Shown one piece after another: positions 50,808 to 58,526 of a stretch of DNA of 64,000 bases. The notes beneath the pieces are model-generated. The model was not told the DNA's origin. It was given only the letters and a program-made list of their open reading frames with translations, and did no database searches. A program made the translations under genes and the position numbers. Within the stretch, counting starts at the first letter, position 1. Every line of letters begins with the position of its first letter. The DNA lies in assembly GCA_016794465.1 (NCBI GenBank), contig JAEUKA010000013.1, positions 92,065 to 156,064 of the forward strand, in the 5' to 3' direction. Origin of the DNA: Myxococcales bacterium. GTDB lineage: Bacteria > Myxococcota_A > Polyangia > Palsa-1104 > JAEUJZ01.

Positions 50808-51713
50808 TCATACTGCATTGCGCCGAATGGCGTCTTCGACTGTTTCGGGCTTGATTTCGGGATAACGATCGTTTTCGCGCGGCCCGAGCAAGGCCTCACC
50901 ACCATATGTTCCCCTCGCGTACATGAGCGGCAGCCACGCATACATGTTTTGGGGCTGCTCCTTTTGTTGCCGATCCGTTTCCTGCGCGAGCTCTTCGAGT
51001 GAGCCGAGTCGCTGCACGTCCAGCTTCTTGCCGTGCACCATTTCCCAGGTCTTCACGAACGTCAGCACGTCGATTCGATCCCCAGACACGAAGAGGCGCT
51101 CGGGTACTTGCCGCTCGTCAATTGCTGCAGCGGCCGTAAAACGCGCTGTGTCATCCCAAGTCGTCCAATCGATGGGCGTGGTCCCACTGCCCCAATATCG
51201 CACGATTCCGTTGTCGGCATCGAACAGACCGAGAAATCCGAGCACCACGCGATCGGCGAAAACCCCCTGCAACACGTGCACGACTTCAAATGAATCCCCC
51301 CTTTCTGCCCGAGCCTTTTCGGCAAACGCTCGACGCCAATCCGAGTTTACGTTGATACCCGGCGGCAGCGTAAAGATGTTGTACGAATAATCCGACGGAA
51401 TGAATCGACGTACCCCAGCCGCTTTGGCCGCTCGCAAGAGCTCCAGTTGCGCGTCGATGATAATGTCCGGCCCACCTTGCAACGTCGATACGACCGCAAA
51501 TGCTCCTTCCACCACCGCAGCTCGCTCGCGCTCCGTGCTTTTCGCAGCATCGAAAGCAACGATCTCGACACGATCTCCCCTCAAATCCATCGCCCTTTGG
51601 GGATCGCGAACGAGCGCGCGCACGTGCACGTCCGGATGCGCGAGGAGTGATTCGATCACCAGACGCCCCAGTTTCCCAGCAGCCCCGACAACAACGACAA
51701 TTTTGTTGATCAT
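50808..51713 (-). CDS. NmrA-like NAD(P)-binding oxidoreductase
   Basis: A 301-residue atypical short-chain dehydrogenase. The Rossmann motif is VVVGAAGKLGRLVIESLL (GxxGxxG, near residues 8-25), followed by VRALVRDPQRA and VVSTLQGG, then a Lys-region RFIPSDYSYN in place of the classical YxxxK. NmrA and isoflavone-reductase-like enzymes read the redox state or reduce enone/imine compounds. Codon use is less GC-biased than in the surrounding host. It is followed by the SnoaL-like gene and is divergent from the LysR gene across 78 bp, the usual layout of a LysR-controlled enzyme pair. Confidence 0.85.
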   Translation of the reverse strand: MINKIVVVVGAAGKLGRLVIESLLAHPDVHVRALVRDPQRAMDLRGDRVEIVAFDAAKSTERERAAVVEGAFAVVSTLQGGPDIIIDAQLELLRAAKAAGVRRFIPSDYSYNIFTLPPGINVNSDWRRAFAEKARAERGDSFEVVHVLQGVFADRVVLGFLGLFDADNGIVRYWGSGTTPIDWTTWDDTARFTAAAAIDERQVPERLFVSGDRIDVLTFVKTWEMVHGKKLDVQRLGSLEELAQETDRQQKEQPQNMYAWLPLMYARGTYGGEALLGPRENDRYPEIKPETVEDAIRRNAV

Positions 51714-51791
51714 GACCGTAGAGCATACGTCCCTTCGGCGGTGTCGACAATCGGCTTGCCGACGAACTCTTTGTCAGGTTAATCTTGACAA

Positions 51792-52679
51792 ATGATCTCT
51801 CCGTCCGACATGTTGCTCTTTGCAGCCGTGGTCCGTGAAGGCAGCTTTACCGCGGCTGCGCGTCAATTGGGGATTACCAAGCAGACCGCAAGCGAACGGA
51901 TTGCGAAGCTCGAAGGACGACTCGGCGTGCGGTTGCTCGAACGAAACACGCGACACATACGCCTGACCGATGTGGGCTGCACGTATCATGATCGTTGTTC
52001 GTCCATTGCGACACAAATTGAAGAAGCAAACAATGAAGTGCAGCATTGCCAGTCCGAGCCGGTAGGTTTGTTGCGCGTATCCGCACCCGTGCTTTATGGC
52101 CGACGGTTTCTCATGCCCGTGATTACCGATTTTCTCCGTCGCTATTCAAAAGTGCGCGTGGAAGTCGTATTGGCGGATCGCCGCGTCCATCTCTTGGAAG
52201 AGGGAATCGATTTGACCATTCGTATCGGTCCACTCGAAGACTCGTCCCTCGCCGCACGTAAATTGGGCGAAGGTTGGATGTATTATGTGGCCAGTCCGGC
52301 GTTTTTATCGACGCACGGGATTCCTCATGCAAAATCGCTCGCCACGGTGCGATGTGTGGGAATGTCGTCATCCGAAATGTGGGAGATTGGCGGGGTGAAG
52401 TCGAAAATCGAGCCCATCCTCGTGGTGAACGATCTGGAAATGGCTTGTGACGCAGCCACTGCGGGTCTTGGTCTTGCCCGTTTGCCTTCGCTGGTTTGTC
52501 GGGATGCCGTGCTCGATGGCCGATTGCGCATTCTTTTTGGTTCGGAACCCACATCGAGGCGGCCCGTGTATGCGCTTTATCCGAGTCGGCAGTATTTACC
52601 CGCAAAAGTGCGGATCTTCTTGGATTCCTTGGAAACACTCGTTGCCCCCATGTCGCCTATCGACGTGTTTGCCAAGTAA
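51792..52679 (+). CDS. LysR-type transcriptional regulator
   Basis: A 295-residue LysR regulator. The N-terminal winged helix-turn-helix spans about residues 1-65 (MLLFAAVVREGSFTAAARQL, then KQTASERIAKLEGRLG), and the periplasmic-binding-like effector domain occupies about 90-290 (LRVSAPVLYGRRFLMPVITD). The divergent promoter region of 78 bp faces the NmrA-like gene, so it most likely senses an inducer and regulates the NmrA-SnoaL pair. No operator motif could be set with confidence. Base composition matches the neighbouring transferred-looking genes rather than the host. Confidence 0.9.
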   Translation: MISPSDMLLFAAVVREGSFTAAARQLGITKQTASERIAKLEGRLGVRLLERNTRHIRLTDVGCTYHDRCSSIATQIEEANNEVQHCQSEPVGLLRVSAPVLYGRRFLMPVITDFLRRYSKVRVEVVLADRRVHLLEEGIDLTIRIGPLEDSSLAARKLGEGWMYYVASPAFLSTHGIPHAKSLATVRCVGMSSSEMWEIGGVKSKIEPILVVNDLEMACDAATAGLGLARLPSLVCRDAVLDGRLRILFGSEPTSRRPVYALYPSRQYLPAKVRIFLDSLETLVAPMSPIDVFAK

Positions 52680-52725
52680 AGAACTATCAAGCAGACTTCA
52701 CAGGGCGAGTCTCTCTAACCAGTCG

Positions 52726-52908
52726 TCATCCGCGCTCTTTCGTTGGTTCGCGAGGCTTGGTTCGCGCTGGAGCCTCGAACGGAATGAATGGCGGATGATC
52801 ATTCTCGGAGATCTCATGCTTCCATTTCTTGGGATCTTGTCGAGGTGGTTCGGGCTTTTTCTCGACGATTCCCGACTTTTCCAGCGCATCCTTGAGCGAT
52901 CCGGCCAT
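52726..52908 (-). CDS. Small hypothetical protein (DUF2058-like start)
   Basis: A 60-residue frame beginning MAGSLKDALEKSGIVEKK, rich in Lys, Pro and Glu, and ending ARTKPREPTKERG. The first 18 residues resemble the N-terminus of DUF2058/YaiL-type proteins (SLKDxLxKxGLVxEKK), but the rest of that family is missing, so it may be a stand-alone small protein or a remnant. An in-frame start farther upstream adds low-complexity residues and is not favoured. Conservation elsewhere would decide. Confidence 0.45.
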   Translation of the reverse strand: MAGSLKDALEKSGIVEKKPEPPRQDPKKWKHEISENDHPPFIPFEAPARTKPREPTKERG

Positions 52909-53269
52909 GTTGTAAGTGTACCCCCGATTCCCCGATTGGGGGCGGGACAACGGACGGGCAAATGCCGCTGGTGGAGCTGGTTGTGAATCGTTGGACGCGG
53001 CTGGAAGCGAGCGGCAAGCAGCGGACATCGAGACTCCCAAGCAGGCGGTTGGGAGGGGGAAGACACCAGTAACCATTCGGTGAGTGGAGTACCCCTGGTT
53101 TGCTCTTGCAGTCTCGGGAGTTACGTGGTCAAAGGCGAAAGGACTCAGGTGACACGCAGCGTGTCGTTGTCGAGTTCGTTTCGAGAGAAATCGGAGCCAT
53201 CACCATGCAAATGGAGTCTGCTATTTCGTCTGAGTTCCCCTCTGTGATCACTCGGCGATCTGTCCCCCG
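52909..53269. other. Intergenic stretch within element 2
   Basis: About 360 bp with no supportable gene. A GC-rich run CCCCCGATTCCCCGATT followed by GGGGG near 52920 could form a weak hairpin. Nothing else stands out. Confidence 0.4.
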
Positions 53270-53371
53270 ATGCAGACACCTGCCGAGGACGCGGCTCGAC
53301 ACTTCAGCGACGTGTTGCGCCAACATCGCAACGAAGCCGGACTGACGCAGGAACAGGTTGCAGACTACTGA
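53270..53371 (+). pseudogene. XRE helix-turn-helix fragment
   Basis: A 33-residue frame, MQTPAEDAARHFSDVLRQHR followed by NEAGLTQEQVADY and a stop. It matches the first helices of a Cro/CI-type HTH domain and ends before the recognition helix. It is probably the start of a decayed regulator rather than a functional protein. Confidence 0.5.
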
Positions 53372-53478
53372 CATGGTCCGGGAACTGGCGGTCTAGACCG
53401 TGGCTGAGTCGGTGACGACAACGGACTGTCCATAACATCGGGGGGGTCGCGCGACCGCAGCCAACCCGAAAGGAGCCC

Positions 53479-54405
53479 ATGCCTGGAGCCAATCTGCTGA
53501 CGTTGCTGGACGATATCGCCACCCTTCTTGACGATGTGTTGATGATGACCAAGGTCGCCGCCCAAAAGACCGCAGGCGTGCTGGGCGACGACCTGGCGCT
53601 CAATGCTCAGCAGGTCACGGGCGTGCATCCCGATCGCGAACTGCCGGTGGTGTGGGCCGTGGCCAAGGGATCGATCATCAACAAGCTGATCTTGGTCCCA
53701 GCCGCCTTGCTGATCAGTGCGGTCGTGCCGTGGCTGGTGATGCCCCTTCTGATGCTGGGCGGCCTGTTTTTGTGTTTCGAGGGGGTCGAGAAAGTCGCAC
53801 ACAAGCTGCTCCACAAGCCCGCCGAGGATGCTGCGCACCACCAAGCGCTGCTCGCAGCCGTTGAAGATGTACAGGTCGACTTGGTTGTCTTCGAGCGCGA
53901 GAAGATTCAAGGCGCGGTGCGCACCGACTTCATCCTGTCCGCCGAGATCATCGTGATTGCCCTGAGCACGGTGGCAACCGCTTCCTTTGGCACGCGGGTG
54001 GCGGTGCTGCTTTTGACCTCGCTGCTGGCTACGGTGGGGATCTATGGCTTGGTCGCTGGCATCGTCAAGCTCGACGACGCTGGGCTACACCTAAGCCGCA
54101 AGCAGGGTACCGCCAAGGCCCTGGGTGAGTGGCTCCTCAAGGCTGCGCCGGTCCTGATGAAGGGGCTGTCGGTGGTTGGCACTGCAGCGATGTTCTTGGT
54201 TGGAGGCAGCATTCTCCTGCATGGAATCCAACCGCTGCATCACTTGACAGATTCGCTGCGCTCAGCAGTTACCACGCTCCCGCGAGTCGGTGGCGTCGTT
54301 GGCCCCATGGTGTCGATGCTGCTCGATGGTCTGGTCGGGATCCTGGCCGGGGGACTGACCGTTGGCATCGTTTGGGCTGGCAAGCGGCTGCTTCGTCGCA
54401 GCTAG
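53479..54405 (+). CDS. DUF808 (YedI-like) membrane protein
   Basis: A 308-residue inner-membrane protein. The N-terminal segment NLLTLLDDIATLLDDVLMM and the following AAQKTAGVLGDDLALNA match the DUF808/YedI family closely, as does the Pro-containing hydrophobic core INKLILVPAALLISAVVPWL. About five to seven membrane segments are visible through to the C-terminus (GILAGGLTVGIVW). Function is unknown in all bacteria; predicted transport or membrane-stress roles are speculative. A ribosome site GAAAGGAG precedes the ATG. It is flanked by an XRE fragment and a convergent MDR reductase gene. Confidence 0.87.
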   Translation: MPGANLLTLLDDIATLLDDVLMMTKVAAQKTAGVLGDDLALNAQQVTGVHPDRELPVVWAVAKGSIINKLILVPAALLISAVVPWLVMPLLMLGGLFLCFEGVEKVAHKLLHKPAEDAAHHQALLAAVEDVQVDLVVFEREKIQGAVRTDFILSAEIIVIALSTVATASFGTRVAVLLLTSLLATVGIYGLVAGIVKLDDAGLHLSRKQGTAKALGEWLLKAAPVLMKGLSVVGTAAMFLVGGSILLHGIQPLHHLTDSLRSAVTTLPRVGGVVGPMVSMLLDGLVGILAGGLTVGIVWAGKRLLRRS

Positions 54406-54461
54406 GGTTTGTCCCTGTCCGGGGATCGCACCGCTTCCCGCATCAATCAGACGGGAACTAG

Positions 54462-55499
54462 CTAGGCGCGTGATGAGTCCAAGATGCGGATGACGTTCAA
54501 GCCTCGCGAATGCCCGGTGCCGACGTGACGGAGCGCGGCCCCCGCCTCCGATAGCAACCAGGTGCGATCGAGCACCGGTTTCACCGTGTTCGTTTCAACA
54601 AGCTCGCGCATTACCACGAGATCGGCCGCGTTGACGTTCTGGACGAACAGCTTGAAGAACTTGCCGCCAAAGAGAAACGTGAGAAGACCGCTGATGATGC
54701 GTACGAACGGACCGATCCAATCGCCGCCACCTCCCGAGCAGGGCACGTAGCGGCCACCCTGCTTGAGCACGGCCTTGCAGTCCGATAAGGCGCGGTTGCC
54801 TACCATGTCCATCATCACGTCGAATCGAGCACCGCCCTCAGCGAAGTCGGTCTTGGTGTAGTCGATAACCTCGTCGGCACCGAGAGAGCGCACCAGATCA
54901 GCGTTGCGCGTGCTGCACACCGCAGTGACCTGCGCACCAAGCGACTTCGCGAGCTGCACCGCCCAAGTACCAACAGCTCCCGACGCACCGTAGATGAGAA
55001 CGCGCTCGCCGGGCTTCACCCTTCCCGCGTCACGCAAACCCTGGAGTGCCGTCGTTCCCCATGGAACCGCAGCGGCCTCTTCGAACGAGAGGTTCTTCGG
55101 CTTGTGGGCGATGAGCTTCGCCGGCATCACGAGATACTCGGCAAACGCACCGTTTAGCGCTTGGCCGAAGACCTCGTCTCCAACGCGGAAAGCGGTGACT
55201 TTCGCTCCGACCGCTTCGATTCGGCCCGACATCGCTGCGCCGGGCACAGGGTTTTTTGGCCGAGGAAAGCCGCCGAACGGGCTCAGCCGCACCAGGTACG
55301 GCTTGCCGGTAATGATGTGGTGATCGCCAATGCTGACGCCTGCCGCGACGACCCGAATGAGAACATCATCATCGCCAGGCACAGGCTTGCCGACCTCGCT
55401 CACCATCAGCCCCTCTGGCTCGCCGTACTGGTGGTGAACCACGGCCTTCATCGTGTCGGTGGGGGCGGTGGTGACGGTCAGCTTCTCAAGGGCCTGCAT
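54462..55499 (-). CDS. MDR-superfamily NAD(P)-dependent reductase (quinone-oxidoreductase-like)
   Basis: A 345-residue zinc-independent medium-chain dehydrogenase. The GroES-like N-terminal domain (VHHQYGEPEGLMVSEV; AAGVSIGDHHIITGKP) is followed by the nucleotide-binding motif VLIYGASGAVGTWAVQLAK near 165-183 and the NADPH-specificity segment VTAVCSTRNADLVRSLGAD. There are no catalytic zinc ligands in the usual places. It should reduce quinones or enones. An AAGGAG site fixes this ATG. It is divergent from a TetR gene, with paired inverted repeats in between, so TetR repression with induction by a toxic electrophile is likely. Confidence 0.87.
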   Translation of the reverse strand: MQALEKLTVTTAPTDTMKAVVHHQYGEPEGLMVSEVGKPVPGDDDVLIRVVAAGVSIGDHHIITGKPYLVRLSPFGGFPRPKNPVPGAAMSGRIEAVGAKVTAFRVGDEVFGQALNGAFAEYLVMPAKLIAHKPKNLSFEEAAAVPWGTTALQGLRDAGRVKPGERVLIYGASGAVGTWAVQLAKSLGAQVTAVCSTRNADLVRSLGADEVIDYTKTDFAEGGARFDVMMDMVGNRALSDCKAVLKQGGRYVPCSGGGGDWIGPFVRIISGLLTFLFGGKFFKLFVQNVNAADLVVMRELVETNTVKPVLDRTWLLSEAGAALRHVGTGHSRGLNVIRILDSSRA

Positions 55500-55531
55500 G
55501 GGGTACTCCTTCGTTGAGGTTCCGATTCATA

Positions 55532-55589
55532 CTTACAGCGTAAGCTTACAACCCATTGCTAGCCAGTCAACACAGACTTACGCTGTAAA
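55532..55589. promoter_or_regulatory. TetR operator pair between divergent genes
   Basis: CTTACAGCGTAAG (55532-55544) and CTTACGCTGTAAA (55577-55589) are inverted copies of one another (12 of 13 bases), and each is itself palindromic (CTTAC-N3-GTAAG). They lie between the MDR reductase and the TetR gene, the standard place for a TetR operator. Confidence 0.7.
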
Positions 55590-55618
55590 CCATAACCTCA
55601 ACGAACGAGCGAACTTGC

Positions 55619-56275
55619 ATGGCCGCAAAAGCGAGGAAACGAGTCCCACTGACGTCCGAGAAGGTGCTAGCCACCGCGCTGCGCATGGCGGACAGGAAGG
55701 GGATCGAGGCACTGTCGATGCGCAACCTGGGGCAAGCACTGAAGGTCGAGGCAATGTCCATCTACAACCACGTCCCGGGGAAAGAGTGTCTGCTCGATGG
55801 CCTGGTGGAGCTGGTTGTAGGAGAGCTTGAGCTGCCCGAGGTGGGTCGCGACTGGCGGAGCGCAATGCGCGGGCGGGCGATGACCGCGCACCGGGTGCTG
55901 ATGCAACACCCATGGGTGACGATGTTGCTGGTTTCGAGAATGAATGTCGGGCCGAACATGCTGCGCTATATCGACCGCACCGTGGGATGTCTACGCGAAG
56001 CGGGCTTCTCCTGGGCAATGGCGGACCACGCATGGAACACGCTCGACGCATTCACCTACGGGTTTACGCTGCGGCAGCTCAATTTCCCTCTTGAGCCACA
56101 GCAGTACGTGCCGGCAGCGCGGCAATTCCTCCCTACGATTCCTGTTGAGCAGTTCCCCTACATGCATGGTCTGTCGCAGGAGATCATCGCGGGTCGACAC
56201 GATGGACTACAGCACCTCGAGTTGGGACTTGAGCTGTTGCTAAACGGACTCGAGCAGCTTCGCAGCCGACGTTAG
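55619..56275 (+). CDS. TetR family transcriptional regulator
   Basis: A 218-residue regulator. The DNA-binding domain covers about residues 10-60 (LTSEKVLATALRMADRKGIE, then RNLGQALKVEAMSIYNHV), with the recognition-helix SMRNLGQALKVEAMSIYNHV typical of TetR. The C-terminal ligand domain is helical (TMLLVSRMNVGPNMLRYIDR). It is divergent from the MDR reductase, and the inverted operators between them should give joint autoregulation. The ATG follows a weak ribosome site, in keeping with low repressor levels. Confidence 0.88.
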   Translation: MAAKARKRVPLTSEKVLATALRMADRKGIEALSMRNLGQALKVEAMSIYNHVPGKECLLDGLVELVVGELELPEVGRDWRSAMRGRAMTAHRVLMQHPWVTMLLVSRMNVGPNMLRYIDRTVGCLREAGFSWAMADHAWNTLDAFTYGFTLRQLNFPLEPQQYVPAARQFLPTIPVEQFPYMHGLSQEIIAGRHDGLQHLELGLELLLNGLEQLRSRR

Positions 56276-56399
56276 CAGTCGCGTAGGCGGTTTGGGTGCC
56301 ATGGTCCAGTAAGCGATCGCCTGGACCGTGTCAAAGGCAGAACCGAGGAGATGGCCGCCGCGCCGCCACAGCGGGCGATCGTGGGTTGGGGTGAGGTTG

Positions 56400-56530
56400 C
56401 CCAGCGATCTACGGACCCGAGAGCCTGACAGGCTGCGCGGCGCTTGAGTCCGTTCCCTACGCTACCGAGAGAAAGACCCTTCTGAGGAACACAATCAAGC
56501 CGTTCCCCGACGGTGGTTGAGTTCATCGAG
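56400..56530. other. Element 2 right end with att core
   Basis: Contains CTACGCTACCGAGAG, two CCGTTCCC-type copies and GGTTGAGTTCATCGAG. From about 56440 it aligns with the inverted left end of element 1 over about 100 bp with few mismatches. After the core the kinase frame reads DLKPDVI and stops, so kinase DNA beyond this point is missing or was replaced. The region 56276-56657 holds no other gene. Confidence 0.85.
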
Positions 56531-56657
56531 ACCTAAAGCCCGACGTAATCTAGGGGCTTGGCTGCTTCACGGACTTGGGACCTGCGGAAGTTTTGGGATG
56601 TAGGCGGGAAACCCAGGCGTTGCCAAAAACCAATCCCCAAGTAGAGTCCTCCCGCCC

Positions 56658-57815
56658 ATGCTTCGCATTGCGCCCAAGACTGCTGCGCTCGTCGTGACGG
56701 CGCTCGCTTTTCACGTCGACATGCTCTTGTACTATCTGCTGGTGCCGCTGCTGCCGCGCTACGCAGCGGAGCTCCACCTGTCGCAGCTGCAGGTGGGGGC
56801 TCTGTTCGGTAGCTACGCGCTGTCGCTGTTTGCTTCTACGTGGCCGGTCGGCAGGCTGGTGGATCGGCTGGGTCGCCGCGCGCCGATGCTGTGGGGGCTG
56901 GTTGGACTGGGGATATCGACGCTGTTTTTTGCGCTGTCTCACAACTACTGGCTGCTGCTGCTGGCGCGCTCGCTGCAAGGGGTGGCGGGGACGTTTACGT
57001 GGCTGCCGGGGATGGCGCTTTTGGCCGACCACTTCCCGGGGAACGAGCGCGGCAGAGCGATGGGGACGGCGTTTGCGGCGGCGAACTTGGGGGTGCTGGT
57101 GGGACCGGCGCTGAGCGGCTTTCTCGACTTTCACGTCGGCCCGTTTGCGCCGTATGTGTTCGGAATCGGCCTGGTGGTGCTGGATGCGCTGGGGCGGTGG
57201 CTGCTGTTGCCGCAAGAAGCACAGGTGGTGCGCGAGCCGGCGATTCCGCTGCGGGTGCTGCTGAAGAACCGGGTGATTCGGACCTTTGCGGGCGCGATGA
57301 TGCTCGGGTCGGGGCTGTGGTCGCTGCTAGAGAGTACGTTGCCGCTCGACTTTGACCGCCGGCTTGCGGCGACTGCACCAACGATTGGGCTGTGCTTTAC
57401 GGCGGCGGCGCTGGCGCACACGCTGACTTCGCCCTGGATGGGTCAGCTCTCGGACCGGATTGGCCGGGTCAAGGTGCTGCGGCTGGGGTTGATTCTGGTT
57501 GCGGTGGCGCTGCCGCTGCCGGCGGTCGCGCCGAGTGTTGCGAGTGCGGTGGTCAGTCTGATGGCACTCGGAGTCATCGCCAGCTTCGTGATGAGCCCAT
57601 GCAGCCCCGCCATCGCCGGCGAGATTGAGCAGCTTCAGTCCACGTCGTTCGCCAGCGGCTTTGCGGTCTTGAACATGACGTACAGCGTGGGGCTGGTGCT
57701 GGGACCGTATCTCGGCAGCGCACTGGTGACGGCATTCGGGCTGCCGTGGGCGCTGGGGCTGTGCAGCTTGGGCTACGTCAGCTATCTGCTGGTGACGCGC
57801 AACGTCCAGGCGTGA
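56658..57815 (+). CDS. MFS transporter
   Basis: A 385-residue inner-membrane protein with about 12 hydrophobic segments. The motif GRLVDRLGRRAPM, in the loop after the second segment near residue 65-78, is the MFS A motif; PGNERGRAMGTAFAAANLG near 122-141 is the second-loop antiporter-like C motif region, and SDRIGRVKVLR near 266 repeats the A motif in the second half. It is probably a drug or metabolite exporter. It is not inside element 2's cores but lies between element 2 and the C-terminal kinase half, so it is either a later insertion or part of a neighbouring replaced segment. Confidence 0.85.
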   Translation: MLRIAPKTAALVVTALAFHVDMLLYYLLVPLLPRYAAELHLSQLQVGALFGSYALSLFASTWPVGRLVDRLGRRAPMLWGLVGLGISTLFFALSHNYWLLLLARSLQGVAGTFTWLPGMALLADHFPGNERGRAMGTAFAAANLGVLVGPALSGFLDFHVGPFAPYVFGIGLVVLDALGRWLLLPQEAQVVREPAIPLRVLLKNRVIRTFAGAMMLGSGLWSLLESTLPLDFDRRLAATAPTIGLCFTAAALAHTLTSPWMGQLSDRIGRVKVLRLGLILVAVALPLPAVAPSVASAVVSLMALGVIASFVMSPCSPAIAGEIEQLQSTSFASGFAVLNMTYSVGLVLGPYLGSALVTAFGLPWALGLCSLGYVSYLLVTRNVQA

Positions 57816-57821
57816 CCGGGA

Positions 57822-58379
57822 CTACTTGCCGGCGAGCAGCTCGGTCTTCAGACCATCGTCGGCGGGCTTGCTGCCGAGCCAGCTGAGGAAGATCGCGTCG
57901 GCAAAGTCTTTGCCTTCAATCGTCACCGAGCCGCTGCCCTGCATCGCGATGGTGGTGCCTTTGCCCGGCGCATAGGAAACCGTCATCACCGTTCCGTTCT
58001 TGGCATCACCGATGGCGGCGGCAACCTTGTCCAGGTGAGGCAGCAGCGCCGCTGCTTTGGCAGCCGAGTTCTTCTCGAAGCCTTCCTTGAACGCATTGAT
58101 GAGCTTGGCCTTTTCGACCTCGCGCAGGAACGTCATCTTGACGACCCGCACCGCGTCCGACTTGATGATCGCGGCAGCGTCCGTCGACGCGTCTTCCAGA
58201 TAGAGCGCGCCAACGTAGACCTTGACGACGAACTTCTTGCGGATTCCTGCGCCGTTGAGCTTGAGCGTCTTGCCTTCCGCGCTCAGAGTCTCTGCGACTT
58301 CGATTCCAGCAACCGGACGGGCCAGGACAGGACTGGCAGCAAACAGCAGGGTGGCCAGGGCAACGTGAGCGATCTTCAT
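57822..58379 (-). CDS. Chalcone isomerase-like exported protein
   Basis: A 185-residue exported protein (signal HVALATLLFAASPVLA). The mature domain fits the chalcone-isomerase-like (Chalcone_3) family of bacterial proteins: VAGIEVAETLSAEGKTLKLN, GIRKKFVVKVYVGALYL, an alpha-helical middle and DFADAIFLSWLGSKPAD at the C-terminus. The bacterial members lack a demonstrated isomerase activity and may bind fatty acids or act in the periplasm. It is convergent with the MFS gene and ends just 7 bp from it. Confidence 0.83.
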   Translation of the reverse strand: MKIAHVALATLLFAASPVLARPVAGIEVAETLSAEGKTLKLNGAGIRKKFVVKVYVGALYLEDASTDAAAIIKSDAVRVVKMTFLREVEKAKLINAFKEGFEKNSAAKAAALLPHLDKVAAAIGDAKNGTVMTVSYAPGKGTTIAMQGSGSVTIEGKDFADAIFLSWLGSKPADDGLKTELLAGK

Positions 58380-58526
58380 GAGAACTCCTTTTTAGCTTTG
58401 CAGTGTAGGGGAGTCCGGGGCTGCACTTCAATTGGATCGGCGGTTGATGGCGCGGACTTTGTCCCTGGCGGCGCGACGTACTACGGAAGTGTGGAAACGG
58501 CGTGAGCGACGCTGCTGGTGGTTGAG

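Larger units (their letters stand above)
50138..56530. mobile_element. Element 2: 6.4 kb relative of element 1 in a second kinase gene
   Basis: Flanked by direct copies of GTTCATCGAG (50138-50147 and 56521-56530) over the kinase Val-His-Arg codons. Its right end (56400-56530) is almost identical to the inverted left end of element 1, and its left end holds the 3' remnant of the same recombinase at the same distance from the core (about 86 bp against 84). No intact recombinase is present, so it is probably immobile on its own. It carries two regulated metabolic modules, a DUF808 gene and an XRE fragment. Base composition of the SnoaL/NmrA/LysR block is lower in GC than the host. Confidence 0.85.

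Noticed and set aside
50138..58526. Single 8.4 kb element splitting one kinase
   Set aside because: A complete element end with core and kinase flank is present at 56400-56545, so the segment to 58.5 kb must be explained by a separate event.
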